Below, piece after piece: positions 34,219 to 45,712 of a DNA stretch of 64,000 nucleotides. The position numbers were made by a program, and so were the translations under genes. The stretch is from Pyrenochaeta sp. MPI-SDFR-AT-0127. Taxonomy: Eukaryota; Ascomycota; Dothideomycetes; Pleosporales; Cucurbitariaceae. The notes below the pieces were generated by a model. That model saw only the letters and a list, made by a program, of their open reading frames with translations. It had not been told where the DNA came from and searched no databases. Numbering within the stretch: position 1 is the first letter of the stretch; the number at the start of each line of letters is the position of its first letter. Location: contig JAGTJM010000007.1 of the NCBI GenBank assembly GCA_020747015.1, forward strand, positions 868,001-932,000, written 5' to 3'.

Positions 34219-35729
34219 TAGGGGGCGGTCACACTAGGCTAAGCCAATGCTATGTGGTCTTTGTTCTTTTTGAGCAAGCCGTCTCCTATTAAAATGGTAG
34301 GAGAACCTCCAAAATCAGCGCTATGTTATCTAAGCCAATAATAGCAAGGTAATAAATCAATCTCCTAACGCTTCTCCCGCCATTAACGTTGCAACTCCTC
34401 CAGAGAGTTGCCATCCAGCATCTCTAGCTCTTATGTGTATGCTAGCCGCTGCCGCTTATGCGCTAGTAAGGGCGTCATTTCTGGGTGGTCTAAGTCGCTT
34501 TATCTCTCTTGGATGGTCATGATTGTGAGCGCAATGCTTCCTGTTTTATAGTACTCAGCATACTGTACTCTTATGCAGTTGCTAGATTTGAGGCTTGGTG
34601 TGGTTGGTAGCTTCGGTTCAGTTGAAATGCTTCCATATCATCACGTCAGCGCGAATTTGATGAGATTCCCGAGTACCAGGCTCTATAACTAGGGGAAGAC
34701 CTTTTTGGGGCGCTGGATCAAGATACTATAACATCTGAAACAGGTCTGGGGTGCCTGCAGCAGATAACACGCATTCGTAGAGCATCTGCGCAGTGCTTGG
34801 TTGGACATCGAGCTTCATGGGGATCTCTACCCATCCAAGCTTAATTTGCAGATTGTAGCCTATAAAAAGGTGCACGGATAGTAAGAGGGACCTCAAAAGC
34901 ACCGGATATCTTCATTTTAGCGTACAAGTATATAAATTGGGCAAGAAACCATACTATACAAACATTGGAATACATGGTGTTTCCACCTTGGAGGTTCGGT
35001 AAGAACCGACGCACTGACCACTACACGTGACTCAAAAATTTCCGACAGCCGTGTGGTAGTCCTCCAGGGACGTCTGCAGCGGGCGCGCACGCTTACACCG
35101 TTCAACGAGCGGTATCCATGGGCGCGAAGAATGAGGCGGTAGTGTAACGGCCCATTGGTCGTCGTATCGTAGCCACTCAGATCTGCTCGGGGCTTCGCCG
35201 CCGCCATTCTGTCGAATGTTCTGTTCAATGAGAGGCTGCTCATGCTGCAAATACTTTACAGTCCCCTTGCGTTAAGCCTCATCTCCGCCCGCAAGTCAGA
35301 AAGCGAATACGAATTGCCTCCGTCCTGTCTCATAAAATCTAGGCGGGGATTAGTGAACTAGTGTCCTGTTAGGACCCGGATCCAGAGGCTATAGCGGCTT
35401 AGCCGCCATGATAGGGCTGGTGCTCAAATTCTTCGTTTGTTCATGTTACCAAGTTTTGCCGGGCCAGTTCGAACATGGTTTACTCCTGTGGTTGGGTAGT
35501 CTATTTGCTTGCCAGCCCCACAGATACTCTATAGCGCGTCTACTAGCGCTGGCGTGTATGGTGCGAGTCAGATTTTGTCTTGGTTGGGTCAGGGTCAGGG
35601 TCTGCTGGTCCCAACGAGCAAGGTTACGAACTGCAGATTGCAGGGGATTGCTCCATTTTGTATCGGCTAAATTAGGATTAAGCCACACTACTACATTGGA
35701 CGACGACGGGGCTTTTCCACACCCGAGAG
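34219..35729. other. Intergenic, possible remnants only
   Basis: A minus-strand frame at 35032-35250 (with SRSEWLRYDDQWAVTLPP) looks protein-like but has no partner exon, and I cannot assign it. A short segment near 35590-35625 resembles 39420-39450 (shared CGAGCAAGGTT and CGAACTG). Confidence 0.4.
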
Positions 35730-35870
35730 TCAGTTTCTCGTTTGGTAGAATTCCTTGCCAACGACCTGCCCTTCACGTGCCAGCAACGCCTCAACTATCC
35801 ATTCTTCGTGCACATGTTCCTCCGATATGTTGGTCGACATAAAAAACGTTCCATTCCGTAGTAGTTCATC
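35730..35870 (-). pseudogene. 3'-end fragment of a second FAD-monooxygenase gene
   Basis: The minus strand reads LRNGTFFMSTN, then EEHVHEEWIVEALLAREGQ and VGKEFYQTRN followed by TGA (35730-35732). This is collinear with the C-terminus of the FAD monooxygenase at 53761-55358 (LRNGTPFVSTN, HVHEEWTVEALL, VGKEFYRTRG, stop). Only about 45 codons survive, ending about 60 bp upstream of the amidotransferase start codon and facing away from it. It shows that a paralogous monooxygenase once lay here. Confidence 0.8.
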
Positions 35871-35926
35871 GGACATATGTTGCACATATAATAATACTGC
35901 GTTGGTTCCTCTAGGTTGTGCCTAAG

Positions 35927-38319
35927 ATGTGCGGTATCACAGTCAGCATCGCGCTGAAACGGCCTACAGCGCCCAAGGTCAACGGCTTTGGGCATGCGAA
36001 TGGATCCTCAACCGAGCACACAAACGGCAAAGCCAACGAGCACGCCGTCACTTCGACGAACGGAAATAGCAAGACCCCAGCTGCTGCAAATCGGGATAGC
36101 TTGAAATTCACTGTCCTTGAAGATCAACTTTCCCGCAGCCTCGACATCATTGCCCACCGTGGGCCTGACTCGAAAGGCATCTGGATCAGTGACGACTGTG
36201 GCGTTGGTGAGTTTTCGTATCGCCTTGCACGTGGATTCGGTCGTAACTGTAGAAACTTGTCACTGACAACGCATCAGCGTTGGGCCACAACCGTCTCTCC
36301 ATCAATGATCTCTCCCCCGACGGTCATCAGCCCATACACAGTGACGACGGGCACATTCATGCCGTCGTCAACGGCGAGATCTACGATTTTGATCGCCTCC
36401 ACGAAACTCTCGCTCGCGATCATGGCTACCAGTTCAAGGGTCGCAGCGACAGCGAGGTGCTCGTGGCGCTCTACAAGGTGTATGGCGCTCCGGTGTTCCT
36501 CGACCATCTCCGCGGAGAGTTTGCCTTTGTTCTTTACGACGATCTTGATGGCAAGGTAATTGCCAGCCGTGACAGGTTCGGCATTAAGCCGTTGTTCTAC
36601 ACTGTCGTCGGCAACAGTGACGACAAGAGATTGCTGATCGCCGCCGAGGCCAAGGCCTTCATGTCTATGGGTTGGGAGCCTGAGTGGGATGTTCAGTCAC
36701 TTGTGGAGGGAAGTTGGCAGTTCGATGACCAGACCTTGTTTAAGGGTGTCAAAAAGGTGCTTCCGGGCTACTGGATGGAAGTCTCTGATGATGGTGAGAT
36801 GTCCCATCATCTCTACTGGGATGCCGACTACAAGGATAAGGTGAGATCTGTTCGCGCATCGCAAAGGGAAGCAACTGGGAGCTGTTGCAAGCTAACAACT
36901 CGGCAGCGAGAAGTTGAGACACGTTCTATGGAGGAAATGGTTCAAGGCGTACGGGGATGTCTCATTGAAGCAATCAAGCTCCGACTGCGTGCTGATGTGC
37001 CCGTCGGTATCTATCTCTCAGGAGGTATTGATTCGTCACTATTGGCTGGAATAGTGACGAGCCTCGTCCGCGAGGAGGGCATCAAAGTTGGTAGCGAAGA
37101 CGCCGCCAAGCGAGTCACCTGCTTCACCATCCAGTTCCCTTCTGAGTCCGGATTTGACGAGAGCCCGATTGCACAGCGCACGGCTGACTGGCTTGGTGTA
37201 GAGTTGTTCAGGAAGGATGTCAATGAAGCAGTGCTGGCTCAGAACTTCGCCGACTCAGCATATCACTGTGAACACCACAACGGGGATCTCAACAGCGTTG
37301 GCAAGTTTACTCTCAGCACCTTGCCTCGAGAGCTTGGCTTCAAAGTCATTCTCACTGGCGAGGGAGCCGACGAGCTCTTTGCGGGATATCCATTGTTTCC
37401 GCTCGACCTGCTTCGTGAGCCAGATTTGGCACTTCCCGATAACCCTCTCACTAAGGATACGGAACTGCTCGAAAATCTGTATACATCGTCAAGCAAAGAT
37501 ATCAAGCTCCCGTTCGACTCAACAGGCATCTTCAATCACGGCTGGGACGACTGCGAAGCATTCAAGCTTACCAATAATTCAAGCATGGTTCCTGGCTCAC
37601 TGGTCTGGCAACCTTACCTGGAGTACATGGCTCCCTGGGTTCGCGAGCGCTGGGCCGGCTTGGATTGCCGGAACACTGTGTCGTCATCACATAGACCGGA
37701 GGTGCTCAAGAAGATGCAGCACAAGTGGCACCCTCTCCACACATCGGAGTATTTGTGGGTGAAGAGTGGTCTCCCCAACATCCTTCTATCTTGCCTTGGA
37801 GATCGAACCGAGATGGCGCATAGTATGGAGGCTCGGCCAGCTTTTCTGGATCATCACCTCGCCGATTATGTTAACAACCTTCCTCCAAGCCTCAAAATGT
37901 GGTACACTCCGGATGACACCAAGGAAAAATCCAACCAAGGAATTTGGTTCCACACAAGTGGGGCGGTGCGAGACGTGTTGACAGAAAAGTATATCCTCCG
38001 CGAGGCCGGCAAGGACTTCATCACGGAAGAGCTGTACCGGCGCAAGAAGCATCCGTACTCGGCACCTTCAAGTTGGCCAGTTGATGGCCCAATCCACCAG
38101 ATGTTTACAAAACTGCTCACAAAGGAGCGAGTGGAGAATCTTGGCTTTCTCGACTGGGGCGTAGTGGAACACGCCCTGAACACTGGGTTTGGGTCGGGGT
38201 TGATTCCTCGCTCGTTCCGTCTGATCAACTTTGTTGGCGCTTGGGTTGTCATGAGCGAACGATTTGGGATCAAGAAAGCCGAGAAAGCAGATTGGGTGGT
38301 TTTCTCGAACAGGCATTAG
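35927..38319 (+). CDS. Asparagine-synthetase-like glutamine amidotransferase, 751 aa, three exons
   Basis: It transfers ammonia from glutamine to an adenylated carboxylate to form an amide. I start at ATG 35927 because class II glutaminases need the Cys right after Met: the protein begins MCGITVSI. Exons 35927-36206, 36278-36840, 36907-38319; introns are 71 and 66 bp (GTGAG donors, CAG acceptors), and the second is a multiple of three with no stop. The glutaminase domain (about 1-260) has HRGPD, GHNRLSI, VVNGEIYD and SRDRFGIKPLFY. The synthetase domain has the pyrophosphate loop YLSGGIDSSLLA near residue 320 and LTGEGADELFAGYP. A 50-residue Asn/Thr/Ser-rich insert separates MCGI from HRGPD, and the protein is longer than housekeeping fungal asparagine synthetases (about 570 aa), which fits a specialised enzyme acting on a pathway acid. 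Confidence 0.9.
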
Positions 38320-39766
38320 TGCCACTATGGATTTGCTTGTTGCAGGCGTATTTGTTGACATCGCGTTCGGCAGAGAAGAGAAACAATGGCATTCGTATCA
38401 ATTGGATGATCTAGTGGTGTATATTTTTCCCATGTCGAACGCTTGTTAGTCCAGCAAGTCATCTCATGTGTGAGCGGCCAAAATCAGAGTCATCTGCGGG
38501 TATTGGATATGGCCAGCTACTCCCAAACACAGTTTCCCTTCCCAATTGTGTGAATGCAAATGCGCGGGCACATTTGCCTCTTCTGAAGGCTAAGTTCAAT
38601 GTGACCAAATCATACGTACTCATTGAGCAATTTGAGGCATTCAACGGACAAGTTGCACTATTGGGAGCCCTGGATATATTACTTACAGGGAAATCATTGA
38701 CGCATGGCAGTCGCACTTGTTACCCCAGCTGTCTCCTTCTTCGGCGATCAAATGAAGCCGATCCTTCCTCAAACCCTATGATTAGTGGCAGCAAGGGGCT
38801 GTAACTGTAGTTTACAGATAACGGATCGCCAAGTTGACCATTGACGACTGACTGCTGGGCCGCGATAGTGAGCGTGGGGCTTCTTGCGGCTAGCTAGGAC
38901 GCTCTAGAACGCACGGTCATCTAGTTAGCGTGCAACCAGACACAGCCCGAAAGCCTTGCTACAACCAAGCTAACTGAGGCCGCCAGAAGGACGCGATTTT
39001 CACAAGAGCTAAGACGTTTTGTGAGCTTTCCGGTTCACTATTGCGATGGAGGGCCGCTCCGAGAGGACGGGAGCGCGGTAGCATGAATGCGTTCACGCAA
39101 AACGTAGTCCAAGCGAATCGGCAGCCTGAATCCTCTTGCAAACCTCCTGCAAACAGCGTATTCAGATCAACTCTGAGTGCCGAGACTCCTCCAGGAAGCT
39201 TCATCCTTGTATACAAGCTCAAGGAGACAACTCCTTGTATGGCCAAATAGTCAAATTGCTGTATCAGCTACTCCAAAATCCGACTGCAACACTTTTTACT
39301 TGATGCTGAGGGCTCGCTTACATCAATCGAAAAGTCTCCGAAAAGCCACTGATTGTGGCAAAAAAAAAGTGATTCTGAGACTACCAGGGCGTTTGAGTAT
39401 TGCGCGGGTTAGCATTTGCTTTGCTAGTCCCACCGAGCAAGGTTTCGAACTGTCTTTTCTTGTCCTATATTGGCTTTCACCGGTCTTCCCGGCAGCGGGG
39501 AGTGCGCTTAGGCCGAATCGGTCTTCCCTCGCCGTGCGACTTGTCGCAACCGCTGTGCGCCATGTACTGCTCCTATAAGAAGGGGCAAGGAGGAAAGGCA
39601 ATTGCCGCCGCTTCACTGCTTCTGCGCTGTTGTGACACAGCCGAACGATTCTATCAGTGACCTCTCATTTCCCGCTCCATCATAGCACGACGTGCCATCG
39701 CTATACAGAGAGAACTTTTTGGTGAACAAGCCCGTTCTCATACCGTCGTCACGCTCGCCAGCAGAC
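38320..39766. other. Intergenic, nothing recognised
   Basis: Short frames only. The last 400 bases presumably contain the methyltransferase promoter. No transposon motif is seen. Confidence 0.45.
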
Positions 39767-41055
39767 ATGTCCGGAACGCCAGATATCGCCGCGGCCCTCA
39801 AGGCTGCTGAGGAACTCATCGAGTCGCTCAAGAACTACAAGGGCGATGGCCCTACCGAGCACCTGGCCGTGCTCAAGCAGGTCGACAAGACCAGGGCCTT
39901 GCTCGAGACTCCCTTCGACGTCATGTCGCTTCAAACTGAGATCCTAGCCACCGCCGGCGTACTGCACGTTTTGCAGCGCACGGATGCTATCAACAAGATC
40001 CCGGCGACTGGCTCCATCACCGCCGAGGAACTGGCCAAGGCCATTAACATTGACGTGTCTGCCATGAAGCGTATCATGCGCATGGCTGTCTGTAAGGGCG
40101 TGACCGTCGAGACGGCTCCAGACACATATGCGCACAACGCCATGTCAGAGGCGTACAACCCCCTTGGAATGGGCTCTTTTTTCAACGTGGCTATGGACTT
40201 TGTTGGCTGCTGGGTGGACTTGCCTGAGTACTTCAAGACGCATAATCCCGAGGACCTCTTCGACCTTAAGAAGTCGCCATTCGCATATAGTCGTGGCAAG
40301 GAAGGTATGACCTACTACGAGGTGATTGCTGAGGATATCGAGCAACGTGAGGTGTGGAATGTTGCGATGCAGAGTATGGAGAAGAATATGCCTACATCTG
40401 GCATGTTCCCCTGGGGGACTCTCGAGGAGGCTATCCAGAAGGAGCCTGAGCGCCCATTTATCGTCGACATCGGCGGCGGCCGCGGCCGGGCGTTGCTCAA
40501 GATCCAGGAGGAGCACCCTGGCACCTTTGGGGGCAAGCTGATCTTACAAGATCTACCCATCGTTATCAACTCGCTCAACCCCGAGGATATTCCCAATATT
40601 GAGCTGATGATCTATGACATCTTTACACCGCAACCAATCAAGAGTAAGTCTTTACCGAGTAGTATTCCCTTTCTCATGAAGTCGCCGCTGGGTGCCTATG
40701 CTATTATTAGCGTGCTGACTCTAAGAGTTCAGACGCACACGTTTATTTTATGGGTCACTTGCTCCATGATTTCTACGACCCGGTCTGTGTTCAGATACTG
40801 AAGAACACCGTGTCTGCTATGGGGCCAAAATCACTCCTGATTGTGTGTGATATGTTGGTGCCCGAGGTGGTTGAGGTCAACGGACCAACCCAGCCATACT
40901 GGCTCGACTTCTACATGATGTGCATGACTGGCAAGGAGAAGACGCTGAAGGAGTTCAATGAAATCTTCGACGAGGCAGGGCTGGAGCTAGTCGAGGTCTA
41001 CCCATCAGGCATCGGCGAAACCGTCATGCTAGAGACTCGCCTGAAAAGGGCTTAA
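39767..41055 (+). CDS. SAM-dependent O-methyltransferase (family 2), 399 aa, two exons
   Basis: It probably methylates a hydroxyl of the cluster product using S-adenosylmethionine. Exons 39767-40643 and 40733-41055; the 89-bp intron (GTAAGT, TTCAG) splits an Asn codon in IK-NAHVYFMGH. The N-terminal part has a winged-helix/dimerisation fold region (residues about 50-130). The SAM motif is FIVDIGGGRGRALL, followed by LILQDLP; the probable catalytic His is in GHLLHDFYDP, and a final LDFYMMCMTGKEKT precedes the C-terminal helix. This order is typical of fungal polyketide O-methyltransferases of about 400 aa. The start at MSGTPDIAAAL is preferred because upstream codons lack an ATG. It lies in line with the amidotransferase and P450 genes. 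Confidence 0.9.
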
Positions 41056-41284
41056 TCCAGACCAATCAACACGGAAAGAACATCGTGAGTAGAATCGGCG
41101 GTATAATATTGCGCATAGTCCGGTTGGCTCATCCAGGGGCCCAGATACATGTTAACAGGTGGGAAATTAACAGCGACTTAATTATGAATTGATGTATCTA
41201 TCTGAGATTTATGTATATAAAAGATACAGACAAGAGTGGCAAACTGGTAGTGACAACTAGATGATGATAAGGCGCTGCTCGGTT

Positions 41285-41470
41285 ACGTGATTTTCGCCTG
41301 ACGGAGCTCATCCTAGGCTTGCTGAGCTCGACGCTCTTTGGCTTCTCTAGCCAGTGTGTTTTGACGAGTAGTTACACGTCTTTTCCCGATGTTTTCCTTC
41401 ATGGACTCCCAAATACGCTCGATTTTGTTCAAATTCGGCCATTTTGGAGGCCAATCGATGGTGTCAAAGC
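41285..41470 (-). pseudogene. Tc1/mariner transposase C-terminal relic
   Basis: The minus strand reads IDWPPKWPNLNKIERIWESM, a decayed version of the DWPPxSPDLNPIExxW motif that carries the third catalytic residue of Tc1/mariner transposases, followed by a basic helical tail. No other part is found. It lies between the methyltransferase and the P450 gene. Confidence 0.7.
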
Positions 41471-41559
41471 TTTGTGAATGCTGCAGGTTCATGCTAGAGG
41501 GTTGGAGAGTGGTAACTAATACGTTTAGCTCCGGGCCCCTGCTTCACCTAGCCGTAACG

Positions 41560-41895
41560 GATGGAAGGTCCAAGAGAGGACTCTGGCTCCGTTACTCGAC
41601 AACGGGATCCACTTTGAGCTCGTATCATCCTCCGCTCCAAAAATGCCGCCGCTTTCAAACCAAACCCTCCCCGCTGGAACAATCTTATCAGCCTAAACCG
41701 TCTCCTCCAAGCATATTACTCTCCTTCTTTTCAGAATAGTTGAGCACTTTTCCCTGCGACACATCCCGGCACCCATCGTTGCCAATTTTTCGATCCTCAG
41801 CGGCATCTGGCCCATATTCGATGTGATAGGCGCCATACTCGAATTCGGCCTCCCTGCTGATAACGATTCTCGGGCTACTCACCTTCATGTTCGAT
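41560..41895 (-). pseudogene. Unidentified gene relic, related to 51145-51345
   Basis: Minus-strand frames give EYGPDAAEDRKI and, in another frame, EETV-stop-ADKIVPAGRVWFESGG. The DNA of the second part resembles 51250-51330 read on the same strand (ETVQADKVV...GLVW) over about 60 bp. I do not recognise the family. Stops and frame changes show it is broken. On the plus strand of the adjoining 41880-41990, a short hydrophobic frame DVIIAVFGIYAGLIDGY is also visible, but no gene can be built from it. Confidence 0.4.
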
Positions 41896-42856
41896 GTTCA
41901 GGACAAGTACGCCGAAGTAGACGTCATCATCGCCGTCTTTGGCATATATGCCGGTCTAATAGACGGCTATCAGATCTAGAAGCTAGCAATGCGCGTGTGG
42001 GCGGCTTCTACTTTATTGCCTAGTGGGTGTTCGCTGCATGGTGGTGGAGTCTGAGCGGATTTCAGGGGCGCAAGGGTAGTATAGCTTTTAGACGATCTGC
42101 AGGATGGCGCACTGGAGTTAAAACTCGGCCGAAGAGACTTGCATGTAGTGTAAATCTATTGGCTCTCTAACCAATTTGTAGAAATCTATGTTCCCCTTCC
42201 ACCTATCCACCTTTCTAATAGTTTTAAAGCTTACATAGAAATAGTAAGCTTTCTATTTCCTTGCTTCCGTCACGTAAGCTCTAGAATTGTTATGACCACC
42301 CTTCGTAGAAAAGCCTTTAACCTCTGTTGTTCCACGAGCACCTTGGCCTAAATTCTCGGCTGGAGGTAGGATAGCGTGCGTGCACTAGTGGGTTTATCAG
42401 CGTTTTTAAGAACCGCGGGATACAATCGTGCCATAGCGCTGTTATAATCGACCCCAAGAGCTCAGTCTGCGAAGCTGTGTTCAAGGTCAAGAGCGTTGGC
42501 GTCCCGGCTTTGACGTGTCGATCTCCTCTTTGATTGACCGAGCTCTCCTGCGGCACAACATGGCAGGGGATACGCCTCGCACGCTTCTCGCACTCGCATA
42601 TTGTCTCCCCCGCGCAGGTGTTGCCCAGAACCCTGGAGCCGAAGAGGTGTTGTGGGGTTGCGACAACGGGGAGAGGGGACCTAAACGTCCGCCTCGGCAT
42701 CGACTCACAATTCAAGCCCTACTTGTTCAGGGTACACTTCAACAGAGCCGGGTAACAGTAACAAGTATGACGCTAGCTGTGTCTATAAGTATGCGAAGCG
42801 CCGCAGAGGGTTAAACGCAGTTTACACAAGACCTACCCAGCCGTGTTCATTGTTTC
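41896..42856. other. Intergenic, nothing recognised
   Basis: Overlapping frames of about 70-130 codons on both strands without motifs. The P450 promoter should be in its right part. Confidence 0.4.
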
Positions 42857-44520
42857 ATGCAACTGAGCCCACTTTTAAAAGAAGCAAACATGATTGTCAA
42901 CGTCTTAGACTCCATTACCATCCTATGGGTCGTTGCCTGCTGCGTGGTAGTATATGTACTCAGCCACGCGATTTATCGTCTTTACTTCAGCCCCCTCGCC
43001 AGATTTCCGGGCCCGAAACTGGCTGCCATCACGCGTTGGTATGAGTTCTACTATGAGGTCATCTTAGGCGGGCGATACATATTTAAAATCAGAGAACTAC
43101 ATGAAAAATATGGTAAGCTCGCTTTTCAAACAGTATGCGCGGCAATCTTCACTAATACGCTGCGCGAATGGGCCCCATCATTCGTGTTACTCCATATGAG
43201 CTACACGTTAGTGATCCTGAATTCTACGACACACTCTTCAGCCATAGCGGACGTCGCGAAAAATACGAGTGGATTAGGGTCCGCTTTGGGAATGCTGATG
43301 CGATTTCCAACACCACTAGTCATGAATTGCATCGCATACGCCGAAGTCCATTACAATCAATGTTCTCGAAACAGCAGATCATCAAGTTTGAACCATATAT
43401 ACAAGAGAAAGTAGATGTCTTCCATAGAATCCTTCGGGAATACGAGATGGTTGGAACGGTTCTCGCCTTGGACCGTGCCGCTGCCGCATTTACTGGTGAT
43501 ATCATGTCGGAGTTCGCTTTTGCCAAATCGTTCAACACTCTCGAATCAAAAGATTTCTCGGAATCGTTGCATGATGCAATCATGGCGTCCGTCCGATCGG
43601 CACATGTGTTACCGCAGTTCCAATGGTTGATGCCGTTGCTCAATCGCCTTCCATCCAACGTGGTGGCCATGCTGCAACCTAACCTCGCTCAATTATTTCA
43701 TGTCGGCAAGGTAAATAAATCCTCTTCAAATATTCCCAAAGAAACCAAGTGACCATTGATTTAGGTCCTATCCGAAATAGTCGAGGACATTCGCCATGGT
43801 AGAAACGAAGCCTACAAGACGGCTAACCACCCAACGATCTTCCGGCGACTGCTTGACTCCGATCTACCAGAGAGCGAAAAGAGGCCGCATCGCATCGCAC
43901 AGGAAGCAAAGAGCCTCATTGGTGCAGGAATTGCCACTAGTGCTTGGACAATATGCGTCGGCTGCGTTCACATCCTCAGCAATCCGCAGATTGAACAGAA
44001 GCTCCGGTCAGAGCTTCGCCAGGCAATTCCGCTCTCTTCAGAATCTCGATCGTGGGTAGAGCTAGAACGGCTGCCGTACTTTAAAGGCTGTATCTACGAA
44101 AGCATTCGCCTCTCCTACGGGGTGGTATCTCGATTGCAACGTATTGCCCCAGATGAAACTCTCCATTACAAGCAATGGGCTATTCCACCGGGAACACCGG
44201 TCTCACAATCCCACTTCATCGTGAATCACGACGAGACCATATTCCCGGATTCCCACTCTTTCCGACCCGAACGCTGGATGGAAGGTGGTGTCAAGATGGA
44301 AAAATATCTTCTCAGTTTCTCTAAGGGAACTCGCATATGCCTCGGCATAAACCTGGCATACGCAGAACTATTCAAGATAATGGCGTTTCTTTTCCGTTGC
44401 GTCGAAATGCGGCTTTATGAGACTGATCTTACCGATATCGAGTGCAAACACGACTTTTTCATTCCTGTAGCAAAAAAGGACAGCAAAGGAGTTCGGATCG
44501 AGATCCTAAAAGTTGAGTAG
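42857..44520 (+). CDS. Cytochrome P450 monooxygenase, about 516 aa, three exons, first acceptor irregular
   Basis: A membrane-anchored haem oxygenase that would hydroxylate or oxidise the cluster product. The N-terminus (ATG 42857 or 42890) has an anchor helix (ITILWVVACCVVVYVL) and the proline hinge SPLARFPGPKLA. Exon 3 (43765-44520) holds the I-helix LIGAGIATSAWT, ExxR in ESIR, PERW in FRPERWM, and haem-binding FSKGTRICLG with Cys457. Intron 2 (43711-43764) is canonical. Intron 1 starts with GTAAGC at 43113 and has a CTAAT branch, but the coding sequence resumes at GPIIRVTPYELHV (about 43172) with GG, not AG, at the expected acceptor. No nearby AG restores the frame. With the acceptor at 43171 the total is 1551 nt, a multiple of three. 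The gene may use a non-canonical site or be disabled by one substitution. Confidence 0.85.
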
Positions 44521-45712
44521 GAATCAAATAGACTTAAGTCAAAGCAGCTGCAAATAATTTCACGCTTGCTGTGGTAGCCGTCTATTCGCATCATGGAACG
44601 TTACCTGGCGGGCAGGACCACGATCTAATGCCAGGGCTTGATGGCCGCGAACAGGCAATTTATGCGTCGTTCATCCCTAGTCATCAACTCTCTTGTGGTT
44701 AGGCCTCTACTGTATCATAGCCCTTTATAGTATTAAGGTATTAGTTAGAATTTAATAGCTATATATAGCTATACGGATTTATTTACTATAGAGCTAGCTA
44801 TAAAAAATATATTTATAAAAGGGTATTTAGCCTATAATAAAAACCTAGGAATACTTTCTTTAAGACTAAGAGAAATAGTAGAAATAAAACTTAAGTAAAA
44901 TTTATTATAAGAAAGTAAAATATTATATAGATATTATATATTTACACTATATATTTAATATAGACTTAATCTACTAAAAGAATAGAATAATAAATAATAA
45001 AGTATAATACTAAGCTATAAGCTACTAATAATAGCCCTAATAATATCTATTATATATTAATAATCTATAGTAGAAACTTTTATAAAGTAAAGTCTACGAT
45101 CTAGTCTACTAGTAACTACTCTTTAGTAGGCTATAGATTTTACTTTTTAGTATTTACTATTACTTAAAGTAATAAATCTTAAAAGTAGTCCTAAAGTACT
45201 AAGAAGGGAATAATATATAACTAAGTAGCGAAGTAAGTACTTAAACCCTATCTAATCTTAGTTATATAGATTAATAGACTTATTCTCTCTTCCTTTTTAA
45301 AGCTAATTCTTTTAGCTTATTATTACTATTATATATTATATAATACGGTATAGCTAGATTTTAGTAGGGTAAGTAGATAACTAGTATAACTAGCTAACTA
45401 GAGGATATATTAGCCTAACCTATCCCTACTTACTAGCTAACTCGTTAAGTTAGATATTCTTCGTCTTAGTGTCTATTTTTTTAAGGAGGCGGGGGACTAG
45501 CTAGTATAATCCTAGTATCTATGACCTCGACTATGCGTAGGTATTCTTGGGAAGAAAAGGAGTTGCCTTAAGTAAAATAGGCTAGTGCAAGTGTTAGATT
45601 AATGCTTAACTATAAAGTGTTGCGTTTTTCCGCATCTCAACCACGAGGTAAGCTTCACTTACCCGCTTACTCCAGAGATCCTATTAGACTTTATCTCGAC
45701 CACCTCATCAAG
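44521..45712. repeat. Spacer with a RIP-saturated block (about 44720-45590)
   Basis: Nearly all CpA/TpG is lost inside the block, with TA-rich stop-filled frames. Ordinary sequence of about 120 bp remains before the type III PKS start codon, so that gene's promoter is very short or runs into the RIP-mutated DNA. Confidence 0.75.

Noticed and set aside
35408..35842. 144-codon plus-strand frame upstream of the amidotransferase
   Set aside because: Its right part is antisense to the monooxygenase relic, and the rest has no motif.
37263..38361. Long minus-strand and alternative plus-strand frames across the amidotransferase gene
   Set aside because: They are shadows of the GC-balanced coding exon and have no motifs.
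35590..39460. Shared CGAGCAAGGTT..CGAACTG segments near 35.6 and 39.4 kb, resembling a tRNA B box
   Set aside because: No cloverleaf or A box can be drawn; at most a short dispersed repeat.
41880..42010. Hydrophobic plus-strand segment (DVIIAVFGIYAGLIDGY) as a transporter
   Set aside because: Only about 40 codons, followed by a stop, with no other membrane segments to join.
45602..45712. Earlier in-frame ATG at 45602 for the type III PKS
   Set aside because: The first residues from it do not resemble the family and overlap the edge of the RIP block; the ATG at 45713 gives the usual N-terminus.
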